Below, piece after piece: positions 24,612-32,560 of a stretch of DNA of 50,489 bases (the first letter of the stretch is position 1; every line of letters begins with the position of its first letter). The translations under genes and the position numbers were made by a program. The notes below the pieces were generated by a model. It saw nothing but the letters and a program-made list of their open reading frames with translations, was not told where the DNA came from and ran no database searches. The DNA lies in assembly GCA_903925285.1 (NCBI GenBank), contig CAIYET010000230.1:1-50489 (forward strand), written 5' to 3'. This stretch comes from Candidatus Hydrogenedentota bacterium. GTDB lineage: Bacteria > Hydrogenedentota > Hydrogenedentia > Hydrogenedentales > SLHB01.

Positions 24612-26126
24612 ATGGCGACGTTATTGGAGATCGGGCTTGCCGTGGGCGCGTTGACAATGCAGACGCTGGACGGCCACGAAATCGTCATGCAAAATTACGC
24701 GTCGCGCCTCGGCACGGCGATCATCTTCATGTCGAGTCGCGCGCTCGCCACGCAGGCCTCGGCAAACGTCATCGCCGATATGGCGGAACGGTACCGGCGC
24801 AAAGGCATCCTGTTCGTGGGCGTGTTCGCGAATCCCGAAGAGACGCGCGAAGAGATCCGCGCGTTCTGTCAAAGCCGCTTGATGACCTTTCCTACCTATC
24901 GCGATCCCGAGGGGCGCGTCGCGAAGTGTCTGGGCGCGCGGTTCACGCCCGAAGCGTTCCTGATCGACGCCCAAGGCACGCTGGTCTATCGCGGCGGGTT
25001 CAACGATGCCAAAGCCGTCAAGGAACTGGACAGGAAAATCATGCGCCTATCGAAGAAACAGGCGATCAAACGAGGCGAGTATCCCGCGACCGGCACGCCT
25101 ATCGAAGAAGCCGGCACAATGGGCGACACCGCGCCGCCGGGCGAACCGCTCGTGTTCGCGTCCGAGATCATTTTCGAGAAACAGCCATGGGCGCCCGACC
25201 ACCATTGCTCGACCATCGTCGAAGTCCCGAACGGCGACTTGCTGTGCGTGTGGTTCGGCGGCAGTTTCGAGTCGGGCGACGATCAGGCCTTGTTCATCGC
25301 ACGCCGCAAGAAGGGCGAACGGATGTGGTCCGCGCCGGACAAGTTCGTGACGAGCAAGCCGCTCCATCCCGCAGGCAACGCGGTCGTCTTCATGGCAAGT
25401 GCGAATCGCGTTGGATTGCTGTGGGATCGCATGGACGAAGAACGTCCGATTCGGAGCGGGATGTGGGGCAAGGGCACACTCATGTTCCGCTACTCGGAGG
25501 ACAACGGCGTCACGTGGAGCGTGGACCGCGAGTTGACGCCCATCCCCGGCGGCTTGCGCAACCCGCCGTTGTGCTTGCCGAATGGCGACCTGCTCATGCC
25601 CGTCAGCGCGGGGAACGGCGGCTTCATCGTCACGCGCGACGGCGGCGATACATGGGACGTGCGCGGATACATCGACACGGGCCACTTTAGCGCGGGACAA
25701 CCAACCATCGCCCGGCGAAACGACGGTTCGCTCGTGGCCATGTTGCGGTGCGCGCCATACATCCTGCAAAGCGAATCTACGGACAACGGCAAGACCTGGA
25801 CGCCAGCCAAGCAAACGAAACTGCGGTGTCCGCACGCCGGCATTTCGATGTGCCGACTCGATAGCGGCCATTTCGCTTTGTTGTTCAACGACTCACTCAA
25901 GAAGCGCACGCCACTCGCGATCGCGCTGTCCGAAGACGAAGGCCGTACCTGGCGGCAATCGGTCGTACTCGAATCGAATCCCGGCGAGTACTCGTATCCA
26001 TGCGTGATGCAAACGCCGGACAAGCATATCCACGTGACCTACAGCTTCCTGCGCAAAACTATCAAGCACGTGGAACTGAACGAAACGTGGATACGGCTGT
26101 TGTCGCCGAGAATAAGTAGTAAGTAG
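24612..26126 (+). CDS. Redoxin-like domain fused to a sialidase-type beta-propeller
   Basis: About 504 residues. Residues ~1-140 resemble a thioredoxin/AhpC-TSA fold ('VIADMAERYRRKGILFVGVF', 'TFPTYRDPEGRVAKCLGARFTPEAFLID', 'GTLVYRGGFND', in parts), but the redox-site segment reads 'MSSRALATQAS' with no cysteine. Residues ~180-500 are a BNR/Asp-box sialidase-like propeller: 'EVPNGDLLCVWFGGSFE', 'SEDNGVTWS', 'TRDGGDTWD', 'STDNGKTWT' and 'SEDEGRTWR'. The lack of a convincing signal peptide is odd for a sialidase. ATG 24612 is preferred over 24606 because GGGAG lies eight bases upstream of it. It is divergent from the ATP-grasp operon. Confidence 0.75.
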   Translation: MATLLEIGLAVGALTMQTLDGHEIVMQNYASRLGTAIIFMSSRALATQASANVIADMAERYRRKGILFVGVFANPEETREEIRAFCQSRLMTFPTYRDPEGRVAKCLGARFTPEAFLIDAQGTLVYRGGFNDAKAVKELDRKIMRLSKKQAIKRGEYPATGTPIEEAGTMGDTAPPGEPLVFASEIIFEKQPWAPDHHCSTIVEVPNGDLLCVWFGGSFESGDDQALFIARRKKGERMWSAPDKFVTSKPLHPAGNAVVFMASANRVGLLWDRMDEERPIRSGMWGKGTLMFRYSEDNGVTWSVDRELTPIPGGLRNPPLCLPNGDLLMPVSAGNGGFIVTRDGGDTWDVRGYIDTGHFSAGQPTIARRNDGSLVAMLRCAPYILQSESTDNGKTWTPAKQTKLRCPHAGISMCRLDSGHFALLFNDSLKKRTPLAIALSEDEGRTWRQSVVLESNPGEYSYPCVMQTPDKHIHVTYSFLRKTIKHVELNETWIRLLSPRISSK

Positions 26127-26130
26127 TTGA

Positions 26131-26177
<47 letters not shown>

Positions 26178-26179
26178 TC

Positions 26180-27160
26180 ATGAAACGAAAGAAGATGATT
26201 CTGCTGGTATTGTTACTCGTGTTTGTGGCCGGGTTCGCGCATGTGTATTTCCGCCAAATCTACTGGCCTTCGTTGGTGATGAAGACGGCATCGACGGCGA
26301 TTCCGCGTCCGGCTGTCATTGCCCATCGCGGGGCGTCGTACCTCGCGCCGGAGGAGACCGAGCCGGCATACATCCTGGCGCGCGACCTCGGCGCGGACTA
26401 TCTCGAAATGGACGTCCAGCGCACGAAAGACCACATCCTCGTCGCATTTCACGACGACTCTGTCGCGCGAACCACGAATGCCGCAAAGATCTTTCCCGGA
26501 CGCGAGAAAGGCAATATCGCCGACTTCACGCTCGCCGAACTCAAACAACTCGACGCCGGGTCGTGGTTCAACCAGACCTATCCAAAACGGGCGCGCGCAA
26601 AATACGTCGGCGTCAAGATCCTCACCATCGAAGAAATCATCGCCATCGCCGAGTCGGGCGCGAACAAGCCCGCGCTCTACATGGAAACCAAATCGCCCGA
26701 ACGCCATCCCGGTTACGAAGCCGAGTTGGTCGACCTCCTCAAACGCCACGACTGGCTCGGCAAATTCGCAAACGGCATCTCGAAATCCGTGTTCCAATCC
26801 TTCAGCATATCGAGCCTGCGACTCCTCAAACAATTCGCGCCTGAAGTGCCAAGCGTCTACCTACTCGGCATGGACATGCCCAAAGAAATTGGCTGGAAAA
26901 AACTGATCCAGGACGCCAAAGAAGTCGGATGCGGCATCGGCCCCGTCGGCCTCATCGCATGGCCATGGAACGTAGCCAAGGCCCACAACGCCGCCCTCCA
27001 CGTCCATGTCTACACCGCCAACCGTACCTGGCAATTCCGCCTATTCTCATGGTTCGGCGTAGACGCCTTCTTCACCGATCGATGTGATTTGCTGATGCGC
27101 TACTACGGAAGAGTGTCACCCGCCCGTCCTGACAGCATTCTCACGAAGAGCGGCTACTGA
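26180..27160 (+). CDS. Glycerophosphodiester phosphodiesterase family protein, membrane-anchored
   Basis: 326 residues. The N-terminus has a positive start and one hydrophobic helix ('MILLVLLLVFVAGFAHVYF'), then a GDPD TIM barrel. Catalytic elements: 'AHRGASYLAPEET' (His-Arg, then Glu), 'YLEMDVQRTKD' (metal ligands) and 'AFHDDSVARTT' (second catalytic His), with 'LYMETKSP' and the C-terminal 'VHVYTAN..WQFRLFSWFGVDAFFTDRCDLL' (in parts). It hydrolyses glycerophosphodiesters to an alcohol and glycerol 3-phosphate, probably outside the membrane. The ribosome site comes from the repeat array. Confidence 0.9.
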   Translation: MKRKKMILLVLLLVFVAGFAHVYFRQIYWPSLVMKTASTAIPRPAVIAHRGASYLAPEETEPAYILARDLGADYLEMDVQRTKDHILVAFHDDSVARTTNAAKIFPGREKGNIADFTLAELKQLDAGSWFNQTYPKRARAKYVGVKILTIEEIIAIAESGANKPALYMETKSPERHPGYEAELVDLLKRHDWLGKFANGISKSVFQSFSISSLRLLKQFAPEVPSVYLLGMDMPKEIGWKKLIQDAKEVGCGIGPVGLIAWPWNVAKAHNAALHVHVYTANRTWQFRLFSWFGVDAFFTDRCDLLMRYYGRVSPARPDSILTKSGY

Positions 27161-27172
27161 AGAACACACTTT

Positions 27173-27253
27173 GGCCCGAAGGGCCGTAATACGAAAGCCC
27201 AGGGCAACGCCCTGGGAACAAGCATGTAGAAGAAACACAAGCCCTGAAGGGGC
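27173..27253. repeat. Cluster of three small palindromes (REP-like)
   Basis: Three hairpins in 80 bases: GGCCC-GAA-GGGCC (27173-27185), CCCAGGGC-AAC-GCCCTGGG (27198-27216) and GCCCTGAAGGGGC (27241-27253). None is followed by a T-run. Such three-palindrome clusters look like dispersed intergenic repeats. The rest of the 400-base gap to 27562 holds only a doubtful small reading frame. Confidence 0.8.
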
Positions 27254-27263
27254 GTAACTGGGA

Positions 27264-27479
27264 CTATCTGCTTCCGACAGCGAATTCGATGCTCACGATA
27301 GCCGCCAACAGGGCTGCGGACGCGACCACATCCGCTGAACAGACCTCTCTCTCAGGCTGGCCAATACCAAAGATTGTGCCTGTTCCATTCCACAACCATA
27401 GTCCGAGCGCAAGGACGGGAATTCCAAATAAAACCAGCTGCCACCGTTGGCAAAGACTGAGCATCACCTGATTGTTCAA
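27264..27479 (-). CDS. Possible 71-residue two-helix membrane protein (doubtful)
   Basis: Two hydrophobic stretches ('LVLFGIPVLALGLWLW' and 'VVASAALLAAIVSIEFAV') separated by a polar loop suggest a small membrane protein. The first codon is TTG, with an internal ATG five codons later, and no clear Shine-Dalgarno is seen. It could be a chance frame in a repeat-bearing gap. Confidence 0.25.
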   Translation of the reverse strand: MNNQVMLSLCQRWQLVLFGIPVLALGLWLWNGTGTIFGIGQPEREVCSADVVASAALLAAIVSIEFAVGSR

Positions 27480-27561
27480 CGCGATGTGTCGTAGCCTGGC
27501 TCCCTGAATTTGCGCCTCTTGTGCTTCCTGTGGCTAGACAAACCACTGGAACGCTCTGCCG

Positions 27562-28257
27562 CTAAAGCTTCATGTCTTTGGGCCAAATGAAATACGGACC
27601 GAATTGCGGCGAAGACCGGAACTCCCCGCCCGCCTTGCGTCCCGCTTCCGCCAGCTTCATTTTGTCGTCTTCTTTTTCCAGATATCGTTTTGCCAAAAGC
27701 TGATCCACAAGGGCACCCGTGCGCATCCCGAGTTTCTTCGCCAGCTTCGACGTGCTCAGTTTGTCGAATGTCTTCTCATCCGCCGGTTCTTCTTCCTGTT
27801 TTGTTTCCTCGACCTTCTCCGCCGCCAGCCGCACTTGTTCGCTGATTCGTATCAGTCGCTGGGCTTCCTCGTACGTGTCGCGGTACAAATCGGGATCGGA
27901 TTCTCGGACGACGAGGATGCCCATTTCATTGTTGTTGATCTGGCTGAAGTCGTAGAGGTTCATCGACGTAATAATCGCCGCCCGTTCGTTCAGATAGCAT
28001 TTTGCATGGAGGTTCTGGCAGAAGCCCGTACGCACAAATTCCAGCGACCGAAGCCAGTTCATCTCCTGCGGTGCAAGTTCGCTCTTGCCATAGACAATTC
28101 TCACATCTATTTTCATTCGATCCTTATCCGAGAGAAGTTCCTTCATTCGATCATTGAACTTCAGGAAGGGACTGATGATTATGAGTCGCTCTTTCGTTAC
28201 TTTGATTAGTTCTTCGAGGTAGTAGTTCGTGGCACTCGTATTCAAAAACTTCGCCAT
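27562..28257 (-). CDS. PLD-like (HKD) domain protein with C-terminal winged-helix-like region
   Basis: 231 residues. Residues ~1-130 form one phospholipase D-like half: 'RLIIISPFLKFNDRM', then 'NLHAKCYLNERAAIITSMNLYDFS' (in parts), with His84, Lys86 and Asn100 as the HxK...N active-site set. One HKD motif implies a dimer, as in nucleases such as Nuc/BfiI. A charged Glu/Lys linker (~145-165) leads to 'STSKLAKKLGMRTGALVDQLLAKRYLE', which looks like a winged helix. DNA binding or cutting is more likely than lipid cleavage. GGGGAGGG upstream of ATG 28257 is a strong RBS. Confidence 0.75.
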   Translation of the reverse strand: MAKFLNTSATNYYLEELIKVTKERLIIISPFLKFNDRMKELLSDKDRMKIDVRIVYGKSELAPQEMNWLRSLEFVRTGFCQNLHAKCYLNERAAIITSMNLYDFSQINNNEMGILVVRESDPDLYRDTYEEAQRLIRISEQVRLAAEKVEETKQEEEPADEKTFDKLSTSKLAKKLGMRTGALVDQLLAKRYLEKEDDKMKLAEAGRKAGGEFRSSPQFGPYFIWPKDMKL

Positions 28258-28318
28258 ATTCCCTCCCCTTCAAGTCTTGCGCACACGTTCGACGGCCTTC
28301 TGTAAGTAGATGAGGCCT

Positions 28319-28347
28319 ATATTACACACTGTCGATTTCGTACACAA
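28319..28347 (-). promoter_or_regulatory. Possible promoter of the PLD-like gene
   Basis: Minus strand TTGTGT (28347-28342), 17-base spacer, TAATAT (28324-28319), about 60 bases before the ATG. The match is moderate. No operator symmetry seen. Confidence 0.35.
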
Positions 28348-28403
28348 ACGAATACTCACAGTCTACTCTCTCACTCCGCCACGTGACCAATATGTCCCGT
28401 GCC

Positions 28404-28787
28404 CTACCACGCCTTCTTAATGGGGAAATCCGTCATTGGATAATGTTTCGTGTTCAAACAGAACACGTGGACGCCCGTATGAAGAACCGTCGCGGCCAGA
28501 ATCGCGTCGTTGATATCCATGCCATGGCTGGGATGCCACCGGCGGTACAATTTGCCTGCGCCGTCGATGATATCCTGAGTCACCGGGGCCGTCTTGAATT
28601 CCGACAGGAAAAGGAGCGTCTGCGCCTCTTCCTCGGGTTTCATGAAGAACACGACCTCGGCGCGCTGCATGGCGCCGATCCACAGTTCATACACGCCTTC
28701 CACGCGCAGCCCACGCAGGAACACCAGCGCCTGACGCGCACCTCGCAAGTGCCCGATGAGAACATCGGCGTCGATGTAGGCCCTCAT
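28404..28787 (-). CDS. PIN-domain toxin (VapC-like ribonuclease)
   Basis: 127 residues from ATG 28787 (MRAYIDADVLIG). PIN-domain acidic residues: Asp6/Asp8 in 'YIDADVLIGHL', Glu44 in 'QRAEVVFF', and Asp91/Asp94 in 'MDINDAILAA'. The fourth position reads 'LNTKHY', typical of VapC. Family members cut tRNA or rRNA and are held by a VapB-type antitoxin. The antitoxin gene immediately upstream overlaps by 4 bases (ATGA). The upstream extension of the frame is not supported. Confidence 0.86.
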   Translation of the reverse strand: MRAYIDADVLIGHLRGARQALVFLRGLRVEGVYELWIGAMQRAEVVFFMKPEEEAQTLLFLSEFKTAPVTQDIIDGAGKLYRRWHPSHGMDINDAILAATVLHTGVHVFCLNTKHYPMTDFPIKKAW

Positions 28788-29041
28788 CGCCGATTCCTGT
28801 GCATGGAATCTCGGAACGCCTTCCGCGTTGTTTCCACGATCTGCTTTGCGGACTCGTCGCGGGACCACGCGCCGCACGTCTGTTCGAACACGTCGAAATG
28901 CTCCGCCCGATCGACATGCGCGGCATACATTTCGATAGCCCGCTCGATGACGGCCTTCTTGGACGTGTGCAGACGCTGCGACAACCGCCCGATCTGGTTG
29001 GCGGCCGATTCGTCGATTCGTGCCGAGAAAATCTTGTCCAT
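28784..29041 (-). CDS. Ribbon-helix-helix antitoxin of the PIN toxin
   Basis: 85 residues from ATG 29041, with GAGG four bases upstream. 'KIFSARIDESAANQIGRLSQRLHTSKKAVIERAIEMYA' (in parts: FSARIDESAANQIGRL, SKKAVIERAIEMY) is an Arc/MetJ-type ribbon-helix-helix. The C-terminal half 'DVFEQTCGAWSRDESAKQIVE' would wrap the toxin. Two identical palindromes in its promoter fit autorepression. A start further upstream (MEQILRKN) is possible but would place the operators in the coding region. Confidence 0.82.
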   Translation of the reverse strand: MDKIFSARIDESAANQIGRLSQRLHTSKKAVIERAIEMYAAHVDRAEHFDVFEQTCGAWSRDESAKQIVETTRKAFRDSMHRNRR

Positions 29042-29054
29042 ATCGCCTCGTACT

Positions 29055-29094
29055 CTTACGTAAGTATTCTTACGTAAGATTTGCTCCATGTCAA
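29055..29094 (-). promoter_or_regulatory. Antitoxin-toxin promoter with two identical palindromic operators
   Basis: CTTACGTAAG occurs twice, at 29055-29064 and 29069-29078, 14 bp apart centre to centre. On the minus strand TTGACA (29094-29089) and a -10 at about 29072-29065 (TAAGAA/AAGAAT) place one palindrome in the spacer/-10 and the other at the start point. Two dimer sites in phase are typical of RHH antitoxins. Confidence 0.7.
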
Positions 29095-29213
29095 GAAAAT
29101 TGGGAACATCCTTGAACCTTGAATGGCCGCGTCCTTGCCTCTGGGCTGACGCCATGATAGGCTTTCGATGTTGGGACTTGTCCAGCCCACAGTACCTTGG
29201 AGATTTCGACGTG

Positions 29214-32000
29214 ATGCGATATGTGACGTTTACAGTGACGATGCTCATCCTTGCTACGCAAGTGTTCGCCGATTTCCGCGCGCAAGTCGAGGCGGATTGG
29301 TTGTTGCAGGAACAGTTGCACGCGCGGAATGGCAGCATTTCTACGCAGTCGGATGCAGCGGGCGGTTGCGACGGCGTCAAGAATGGGCGCTGGGGATTTC
29401 ATACAAACCTTGTCGAGTCGCCGTGGTGGCAAGTGGATTTGGGCGACGTCGTTGCGGTGAACCGCGTGGTTGTGTGGAACCGGTGCGATGCGGCATCGCG
29501 TGCTGGGAATGTTCAACTTCAGTTCTCCGATGACGGCGCGTCGTGGCGGACGGTTTACACGCATGACGGTTCCGTCTTCTATGGCGCGCAGGGCGGACCG
29601 CCGCTAACCGTTGCGCTTGAGAACGATAAAGCGCGCTATGTCCGTGTAACGACGCCCGGCATGAATTATCTTCACTTCGACGAGGTCGAAGTGTTCGGGC
29701 CGGACGCGCCGGATACGGATCTCGCGTTGAATCGTCCGGCGGATCAATGCGGCACATCGCCGTGGTCGTCGAACCATCTCCCTGGCGCGCCGGATTGGCC
29801 CGCGCGGACATTCGCCGTAGTCGAACATGCGCGGGCGCTGGCCGGCGAGTTCGGACTTGGCGCATCGGACCTGCAATGGCTAACGGTCGTCGAAACACGC
29901 TTGGCTTCGGTTACGAAGGAACAGATCGGCCAGAGCGATTACGTCGAAGCGCGTTGGGCGTTGCGCGGAATTACGCTGAAAAACCCGTTACTGGATTTCG
30001 ATACGCTTCTGTTCGTGAAACGCGTTCCGGGCAGTTTCAGCCACATGTCTGATCAATACTACGGTTGGTGGTCGCGTCCGGGCGGCGGCTTGTGTCTCTT
30101 GCGCGATTTCACAACGGATGCGCCGTCGACGATCTGCATCAGCGACGCGTTCAAGGATCCCGGCAACTTCCTTCGTCCGTCGCTGTCCTACGATGGGCGT
30201 AAGGTCATCTTCGCGTGGTGCAAGTACTACCCGGATCTCGCCAAGTGCGCGGACAAGTTGAACAAGGCGAATGTCCCGGAAGACGCGTTCTATCACGTCT
30301 ACGAAATGAACATCGACGGCAGCGGTCTGCATCCGCTCACGACGGGCAAGTACGACGATTTCGACGCGCGCTATCTACCGAATGGCCGCATCGTATTTCT
30401 ATCGACACGGCGGGGGCAGTATCTCCAGTGCGGTCCCGACACGGCGCGGCTATCGAAAGAAAATCCCGCGCTGCCGGATTCGTACGTGCGTTGCGGCGGC
30501 GGTCCCGAGCGCCCCGTGGCCGTTTACACACTGCACACGATGGCTGCCGACGGCGAGGATCTGTGCGCGATCTCGCCGTTCGAGATGTTCGAGTGGACGC
30601 CGAGCGTCGCGACCGACGGCACGATTCTCTACTCGCGCTGGGATTACATCGACCGCTCGAACATGCCGTACATGGGCCTGTGGTCGATGCATCCCGACGG
30701 TACGCATACGCGCATCGTCTACAAGAACTTCACGACCGCGCCGCATTGCACATTCGAACCGCAATGCATACCGAACTCGAACAAGATCGTGTTCACGGGA
30801 TCCGCGCATCACGCACAAACAATGGGTGGCCTCGTCTTGCTCGACCCGACCGCCGGCACGGAAGGAACGACGCCAATCACGCGCTTGACGCCTGAAATCA
30901 CCTTCCCCGAAATCGAAGCGTGGCCGGACAATTACTATGCGAGTCCATGGCCGCTTTCCGAGCGGTTCTACCTCGTCTCATGGGCGCATGAAGAGTCCGT
31001 GACACAAGGCTCGTTGCGTGTCGCCAACGGCATGGGGCTGTACCTATTCGATGCAGATGGCTACAAAGATCTCCTCTTTCGCGACCCGGACATCGGCTGC
31101 GAGAATCCCCTTCCGGTGCGCGAGCGCGCGGTACCGCCGACGCTTGCGGACATGCCGAAGTGGGATGTGGCGAAGGAGGGCCGGTTTGTCGTGGCCGACG
31201 TGTATCGCGGACTCAAACAGACGGCGCGCGGCGACATCAAGGCGCTACGAATCGTCGCCGTACCCCCGAAGACGCACCCGACGATGAACTTTCCGAGCCT
31301 CGGCATCATGGCCGACGATCCGGGCAAATGCGTACTCGGCACGGTTCCGGTCGAGGAAGACGGCTCGGCGTATTTCCGCGTTCCATCGAGCCTGATCGTG
31401 TACTTGCAGGCGTTGGATTCGCGCGGTATGGCGGTCCAGACGATGCGAAGCGCCACGTACGTGCAACCGGGTCAGACGCTGAGTTGCATCGGCTGCCACG
31501 AGTCGCGCCAGCGCGCGCCCATGTCAAAACGCGTGTTGGCCACGCAACGCGAACCTTCGCGCATCGCGCCCGGTCCCGAAGGTTCGTGGCCGTTCCGTTT
31601 CGACCGATTGGTGCAACCGGTCCTCGACAAGCAATGCGTGAGTTGCCACAATCCGCAAGCGCAAGATGCCGCTGCCGCGAAGTTCGATCTGACGCCCGAT
31701 AAGGCGTATGAGACGCTGGTTAATTATGGCGCGCCAAATCTAGTACAATCAGTTAAAGCCTCGTATCAGCGCGGGAACTCGATCGAGGGCGACTGCGGCG
31801 CGCGGGCGAATCCCCTACTCGGGAAGTTGCTCGAACCCGCCGGACATCAAGGCGTCGTGCTCGATTCCGATTCGCTCGATCGACTCGTCACATGGCTCGA
31901 CACCTACGGCCAACGCCTCGGTTCTTTCAGCGAAGAACAGGAACGACAACTCGTCGCGCTCAAGGAAGAACAGAAAAACATTCTGATAGCATCGCCGTAG
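29214..32000 (+). CDS. Large secreted protein: discoidin domain, WD40/TolB-like propeller, hydrazine-synthase-alpha-like, dihaem c
   Basis: About 928 residues. A signal peptide 'MRYVTFTVTMLILATQVFA' opens it. Residues ~25-165 resemble an F5/8-type C (discoidin) carbohydrate-binding domain ('WWQVDLGDVVAVNRVVVWN'). A long PD40/TolB-like propeller region follows ('RPSLSYDGRKVIFAW', 'MNIDGSGLHPLTTGKYDD', 'NGRIVFLSTRRG'), of the type annotated as hydrazine synthase alpha middle domain. The C-terminal part has two c-type haem sites, CIGCH (~758-762) and CVSCH (~808-812). The function is probably periplasmic electron transfer or oxidation; it is not evidence of anammox. GTG 29211 is an alternative start with better RBS spacing. 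The stop abuts a higB remnant. Confidence 0.8.
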   Translation: MRYVTFTVTMLILATQVFADFRAQVEADWLLQEQLHARNGSISTQSDAAGGCDGVKNGRWGFHTNLVESPWWQVDLGDVVAVNRVVVWNRCDAASRAGNVQLQFSDDGASWRTVYTHDGSVFYGAQGGPPLTVALENDKARYVRVTTPGMNYLHFDEVEVFGPDAPDTDLALNRPADQCGTSPWSSNHLPGAPDWPARTFAVVEHARALAGEFGLGASDLQWLTVVETRLASVTKEQIGQSDYVEARWALRGITLKNPLLDFDTLLFVKRVPGSFSHMSDQYYGWWSRPGGGLCLLRDFTTDAPSTICISDAFKDPGNFLRPSLSYDGRKVIFAWCKYYPDLAKCADKLNKANVPEDAFYHVYEMNIDGSGLHPLTTGKYDDFDARYLPNGRIVFLSTRRGQYLQCGPDTARLSKENPALPDSYVRCGGGPERPVAVYTLHTMAADGEDLCAISPFEMFEWTPSVATDGTILYSRWDYIDRSNMPYMGLWSMHPDGTHTRIVYKNFTTAPHCTFEPQCIPNSNKIVFTGSAHHAQTMGGLVLLDPTAGTEGTTPITRLTPEITFPEIEAWPDNYYASPWPLSERFYLVSWAHEESVTQGSLRVANGMGLYLFDADGYKDLLFRDPDIGCENPLPVRERAVPPTLADMPKWDVAKEGRFVVADVYRGLKQTARGDIKALRIVAVPPKTHPTMNFPSLGIMADDPGKCVLGTVPVEEDGSAYFRVPSSLIVYLQALDSRGMAVQTMRSATYVQPGQTLSCIGCHESRQRAPMSKRVLATQREPSRIAPGPEGSWPFRFDRLVQPVLDKQCVSCHNPQAQDAAAAKFDLTPDKAYETLVNYGAPNLVQSVKASYQRGNSIEGDCGARANPLLGKLLEPAGHQGVVLDSDSLDRLVTWLDTYGQRLGSFSEEQERQLVALKEEQKNILIASP

Positions 32001-32077
32001 GAAATGACCAATGGCGCATCTGCTTCCGCTATGTTGACGGCGACGCCTACGAGGTCGAATTGACGGACTACCATTGA
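31988..32077 (+). pseudogene. 3' remnant of a higB-type toxin gene
   Basis: In a different frame from the dihaem gene, about 30 codons ending TGA at 32077 encode 'NDQWRICFRYVDGDAYEVE' and 'LTDYH', which matches the C-terminus of HigB/RelE-type toxins (usual length ~92). The N-terminal two thirds is absent and replaced by the 3' end of the dihaem gene. No start codon or RBS of its own is visible. Confidence 0.75.
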
Positions 32078-32093
32078 TACAAGGGTGCAATGC

Positions 32094-32408
32094 ATGATTG
32101 TTCCGCACACTAGAAAGAGGACCATACGTCCAACGCATCCCGGTGAGATGCTTCGCGAGGACTTCTTACCGGACTATGGACTTACCGTCGCGCGTTTGGC
32201 TGACGCGTTGAACGTCTCGCGTCAGAGCGTCAATGAGCTTCTCCACGAACGCCGTGCCTTGAGCCCGCAAATGGCCATTCGTTTGGCGCGACTGTTCGGG
32301 AATAGCCCCGAATTCTGGCTCAATGCCCAGCGTGCCGTCGATCTTTGGGAGGCGGATCGAATCCTGAATTCCGACATCGCACGGATACGGCCGCTGAAGG
32401 CGGTGTAA
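32094..32408 (+). CDS. higA: HigA family antitoxin
   Basis: 104 residues from ATG 32094, with AAGGG eight bases upstream (GTG 32085 is the alternative). 'RPTHPGEMLREDFLPDYGLTVARLADAL' (in parts) and 'VSRQSVNELLHERRALSPQMAIRLARLFG' (in parts: VSRQSVNELLHERRALSP) are the HigA/VapI Xre-type helix-turn-helix. 'FWLNAQRAVDLWEA' is the conserved HigA end. It normally sits behind higB and neutralises it; here higB is reduced to its 3' end, so this is an orphan antitoxin, perhaps kept as a regulator or anti-addiction gene. Confidence 0.9.
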   Translation: MIVPHTRKRTIRPTHPGEMLREDFLPDYGLTVARLADALNVSRQSVNELLHERRALSPQMAIRLARLFGNSPEFWLNAQRAVDLWEADRILNSDIARIRPLKAV

Positions 32409-32451
32409 TGTTGGGCATTGTACTCTTCATGTGCCTGCGTTAACGCTAGCC

Positions 32452-32478
32452 GGTGGGTTCCGCTTCGCTCCACCCACC
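32452..32478. repeat. Dispersed hairpin repeat (GGTGGGT ... ACCCACC)
   Basis: A 7-bp stem with a 13-base loop 'TCCGCTTCGCTCC', followed by CTACG. This sequence type is a familiar dispersed intergenic hairpin in many bacterial genomes. It sits in the gap between higA and the SIS gene; no T-tract follows. Confidence 0.65.
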
Positions 32479-32560
32479 CTACGTTTCCCTCCGTTGGTTG
32501 ATCGACATCCGACACGCCGCGTATTCTACCCGACAGCAGGATGAACCAGAGGAAACCGTT

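Noticed and set aside
29214-32000. Evidence for anammox metabolism
   Set aside because: The hydrazine-synthase-alpha-like region occurs in many PVC proteins; no hzs partners or hao genes are in the window.
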